Below, piece by piece: positions 5,944-7,389 of a DNA stretch of 7,389 nucleotides (positions are counted from its first letter, which is position 1; the number at the start of each line of letters is the position of its first letter). The stretch covers positions 1 through 7,389 of the forward strand of contig DAOWHD010000043.1 in NCBI GenBank assembly GCA_030641605.1. Direction: 5' to 3'. Position numbers and translations under genes: made by a program. The DNA comes from Thermoplasmata archaeon (GTDB taxonomy: Archaea; Thermoplasmatota; E2; DHVEG-1). Below the pieces are notes generated by a model. It did no database searches and was not told where the DNA came from. It saw only the letters and a program-made list of their open reading frames with translations.

Positions 5944-5981
5944 TCCCATTTGAGATTTGGGAGACTTATATTTTTTGTTTT
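5944..5981 (+). terminator. Hairpin plus T-run terminator after the receiver gene
   Basis: TCCCA (5944-5948) and TGGGA (5958-5962) can pair around a 9-base loop. They are followed by TATTTTTTGTTTT at 5969-5981, which has six and then four consecutive T bases. The position, 43 bases after the stop at 5901, suits termination of the receiver transcript. In archaea the T-run probably matters more than the weak 5-bp stem. Confidence 0.5.
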
Positions 5982-6054
5982 GCCATTATGCTGTATATCG
6001 TACTGGTGATTTCCATCTGTTATTGTTTTTCAAACTCATACCTGATTAAATTTA

Positions 6055-6162
6055 GAATTGGGGTTTACCGCATAACTTAAGCAGTCTAAGGAGAAATAAT
6101 GCCAGTATCATAATGGCCAAGAAAATTAGAACCGTGAACTCAATTCCATAATATGGGGGCGT
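6055..6162 (-). pseudogene. Start-less second membrane peptide, possibly a decayed relative of the one at 6186
   Basis: On the minus strand, 36 codons between two TAA stops read as a single membrane helix. They begin TPPYYGIEFTVLIFLA, run hydrophobic to about residue 25, and end with a basic tail (Arg26, Lys29, Lys33). No ATG, GTG or TTG precedes the hydrophobic part in this frame; TTG at residue 15 and ATG at residue 18 lie inside it. An ATG at 6149-6147 lies one frame off, and a single-base indel just after it would give an intact start close to the glutamate. The design and the spacing LAI-x7-LR match the peptide encoded at 6186-6293, whose stop is 23 bases upstream. Either this is a frameshifted relative, a sequencing error, or a peptide using a rare start. 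The call is uncertain. Confidence 0.35.
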
Positions 6163-6185
6163 TTACTAGAAGCATGCCAGTTAAA

Positions 6186-6293
6186 CTAATGTTGTAAGAT
6201 CCTAATTTTGGCTCTTAGAATGATTCCGACTAATAGAAAGATAGCTAGACTTGCGAAAACGAGTACAGGTTCAAAGGGGAATATCGGCTCCAT
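6186..6293 (-). CDS. 35-residue single-span membrane peptide downstream of the saccharopine-dehydrogenase-like gene
   Basis: This short gene encodes 35 residues beginning MEPIFPFEPVLVFASL. A hydrophobic helix spans about residues 9-26, followed by a basic tail with Arg27, Lys29 and Arg31. By the positive-inside rule the acidic N-terminus should face outward and the tail the cytoplasm. The ATG is 4 bases after the stop of the upstream enzyme gene. It is preceded by GTGATCC, seven bases complementary to the conserved end of archaeal 16S rRNA, in the same register as the GGTG sites of the genes at 91 and 5530. These points make a translated, coupled small gene likely. I recognise no family. The FPFEPVLV-helix-basic-tail design loosely resembles the C-terminal anchors of secreted archaeal proteins, so a fragment of such an anchor is an alternative. 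Confidence 0.55.
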   Translation of the reverse strand: MEPIFPFEPVLVFASLAIFLLVGIILRAKIRILQH

Positions 6294-6294
6294 T

Positions 6295-6301
6295 GGATCA
6301 C
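6295..6301 (-). promoter_or_regulatory. Ribosome binding site overlapping the stop of the upstream gene
   Basis: On the minus strand GTGATCC spans the last base of the penultimate sense region, the TGA stop at 6300-6298 and the next three bases. It is complementary to GGATCAC, the conserved sequence just before CCTCC at the 3' end of archaeal 16S rRNA. Its GTG lies 6-8 bases before the ATG at 6293. A ribosome ending the enzyme gene would thus stop directly on the initiation site of the small peptide. Confidence 0.5.
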
Positions 6302-7389
6302 GAAAACATATCTAATCCTGTTATTTTTTGTTTAACTGTTATCCAGGTGTCTCCAAAACTTTCTTCTTGAATGAGTTTTCCTATGAACACTTCTGGTGGA
6401 ACACATGCTTCAGGGGCTTGCACACCTGGTGATTTAATTTCTCCTTGAGCTATCATTTCTGCTCCAATTGATGCAGGTGTGGCAGTTCCTTCACGCATTC
6501 GGGACGTTCCAGCAAATTGAAAAGTCTTTGGGTCTCCATCTTTTTCACCTGATACCTTTACCATGACTGATCCCCCAGTTGGAATGTTGGAGGTTGTAGC
6601 ACTGATTTTTTCTCCTAGCGAGTTCAGGTACCCTGCTAAAAAATCGACTGGTTTGATTTTATTTCCCTTTACATCTATAGATTCTTCTGATGTTAAACCA
6701 AGGGCTTGTATTTGAATCAGTGCCTGTCTAAATTCTGGTGGGAAAAATGATCCCTTGCAGGCAACGTTTTCAACCCCGTCAATATATCTAGGGAGTGTGA
6801 CACTTTCTGGATGCCCAAAATAATAGACTGGTGCCTGTCCGAACGGCTCTGGAAATGTTACATATTCTTCTCCATCTGTTAGACCATTTACCATTTTGAA
6901 TTCGCCGTTTTGATATATAGGAATTTTACCAAGCCAACAGTGCATCATGTGATAAGGAATTGCACTGCCTGCTTCCTCCTTGATGCCTCGTACTACGTAT
7001 ATGCCTATGTCTTTGACTGAGGTGAGATTTTTCGCTGCTAATGCAACCATTATATTGGTAATCCCTGGACTTGCTCCGAGTCCCACTACACTTGTCACTC
7101 CTGCGTTGACCGCTTTTTCGTGGTATTTATCGATTAATGTTTGGGTCATATCGTAATCATCACAAATATCTATGATATCTATGCCACATTCTATGGCCGC
7201 TTCCATGATTGGTGGTGCGAATTTGTAAAATGGTCCAATACAGTTTATGGCAACATCTGTATCTTTAAGACTTTTGATTACACTTTTTTTATCTGTAGCA
7301 TCAAGATGAATATAATTTACATTTTCGTATTTGTTACTTATTTCCTTTCCCCTGACTTCACTTATATCAGCTATGCATATTTCTGAAAA
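6298..7389 (-). CDS. Saccharopine dehydrogenase family oxidoreductase (N-terminus outside the window)
   Basis: The reading frame stays open to the right edge, giving 363 residues without a start. The ATG at 7206 is internal (residue 62 of the visible part). About 30-40 N-terminal residues, with the start and the GxGxxG nucleotide-binding loop, should lie beyond the edge. Visible are the second Rossmann strand ending in acidic IADIS, the segment DVAINCIGPFYKFAPPI followed by the AAIECG and DICDD family signatures, and a second domain with HMMHCWLGKIP, a substrate-binding fold and the conserved end GTATPASIGAEMIAQGEIKS followed by APEACVPPEVFIGKL. The family makes or splits opine-type C-N bonds with NAD(P)H; members include saccharopine dehydrogenase and carboxynorspermidine dehydrogenase. 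Which substrate this one uses cannot be told here. A small membrane-peptide gene follows 4 bases after its stop. Confidence 0.9.
   Translation of the reverse strand, partial: FSEICIADISEVRGKEISNKYENVNYIHLDATDKKSVIKSLKDTDVAINCIGPFYKFAPPIMEAAIECGIDIIDICDDYDMTQTLIDKYHEKAVNAGVTSVVGLGASPGITNIMVALAAKNLTSVKDIGIYVVRGIKEEAGSAIPYHMMHCWLGKIPIYQNGEFKMVNGLTDGEEYVTFPEPFGQAPVYYFGHPESVTLPRYIDGVENVACKGSFFPPEFRQALIQIQALGLTSEESIDVKGNKIKPVDFLAGYLNSLGEKISATTSNIPTGGSVMVKVSGEKDGDPKTFQFAGTSRMREGTATPASIGAEMIAQGEIKSPGVQAPEACVPPEVFIGKLIQEESFGDTWITVKQKITGLDMFS

Noticed and set aside
5902..6050. Short frames on both strands between the receiver terminator and the start-less membrane peptide
   Set aside because: All are under 32 codons without a binding site or coherent composition; apart from the terminator I see nothing in this stretch.
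6099..6180. ATGCCAG at 6099-6105 and 6174-6180, matching one arm of the dyad at 3993
   Set aside because: Seven bases without the inverted partner are expected by chance, and one copy lies in the start-less membrane-peptide frame.
7141..7386. An 81-codon plus-strand frame at the right edge
   Set aside because: It is antisense to the conserved Rossmann region of the saccharopine-dehydrogenase-like gene, whose frame runs open to the edge with family motifs.

Overview
The window looks like a piece of an archaeal chromosome of moderate-to-low GC. The evidence is an archaeal-type pelota, an archaeal-type RqcH/NFACT protein and a DUF763 protein. Start regions are also archaeal: GGTG-type ribosome binding sites 6-9 bases before the start, one apparently leaderless gene, and TATA-like boxes upstream. 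An uncultured Thermoplasmatota-like lineage is my guess, resting mainly on the style of the first, lineage-restricted membrane protein; the phylum is not secure.

Layout from left to right. (1) 1-90 is a very AT-rich promoter region with perfect palindromes. (2) 91-840 (+) encodes an unrecognised protein with one N-terminal membrane anchor and an acidic outer domain. It converges, with a 12-base gap, on (3) a two-gene minus-strand operon: RqcH/NFACT (1900-3876) followed after 3 bases by pelota (853-1896). (4) 3877-4176 is a divergent intergenic region without a credible gene. It holds a strong dyad, a hairpin overlapping a TATA box, and a longer imperfect hairpin. (5) 4177-5358 (+) is a DUF763 protein. 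(6) 5530-5901 (+) is a stand-alone response-regulator receiver domain followed by a hairpin/T-run terminator. (7) 6055-6293 (-) holds one start-bearing 35-residue membrane peptide and a second, start-less open stretch of similar design. (8) 6298-7389 (-) is a saccharopine-dehydrogenase-family enzyme whose N-terminus lies beyond the right edge.

The clearest functional unit is the RqcH-pelota pair. Pelota recognises stalled ribosomes and starts their splitting. RqcH-family proteins then work on the peptidyl-tRNA left on the large subunit. Here both are encoded on one transcript, with spacing that suggests translational coupling. The remaining genes show no obvious common pathway. The least expected coding signal is the 35-residue membrane peptide four bases downstream of the saccharopine-dehydrogenase-like gene. 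Its ribosome binding site overlaps that gene's stop codon. I saw no CRISPR array, insertion sequence, tRNA or rRNA.
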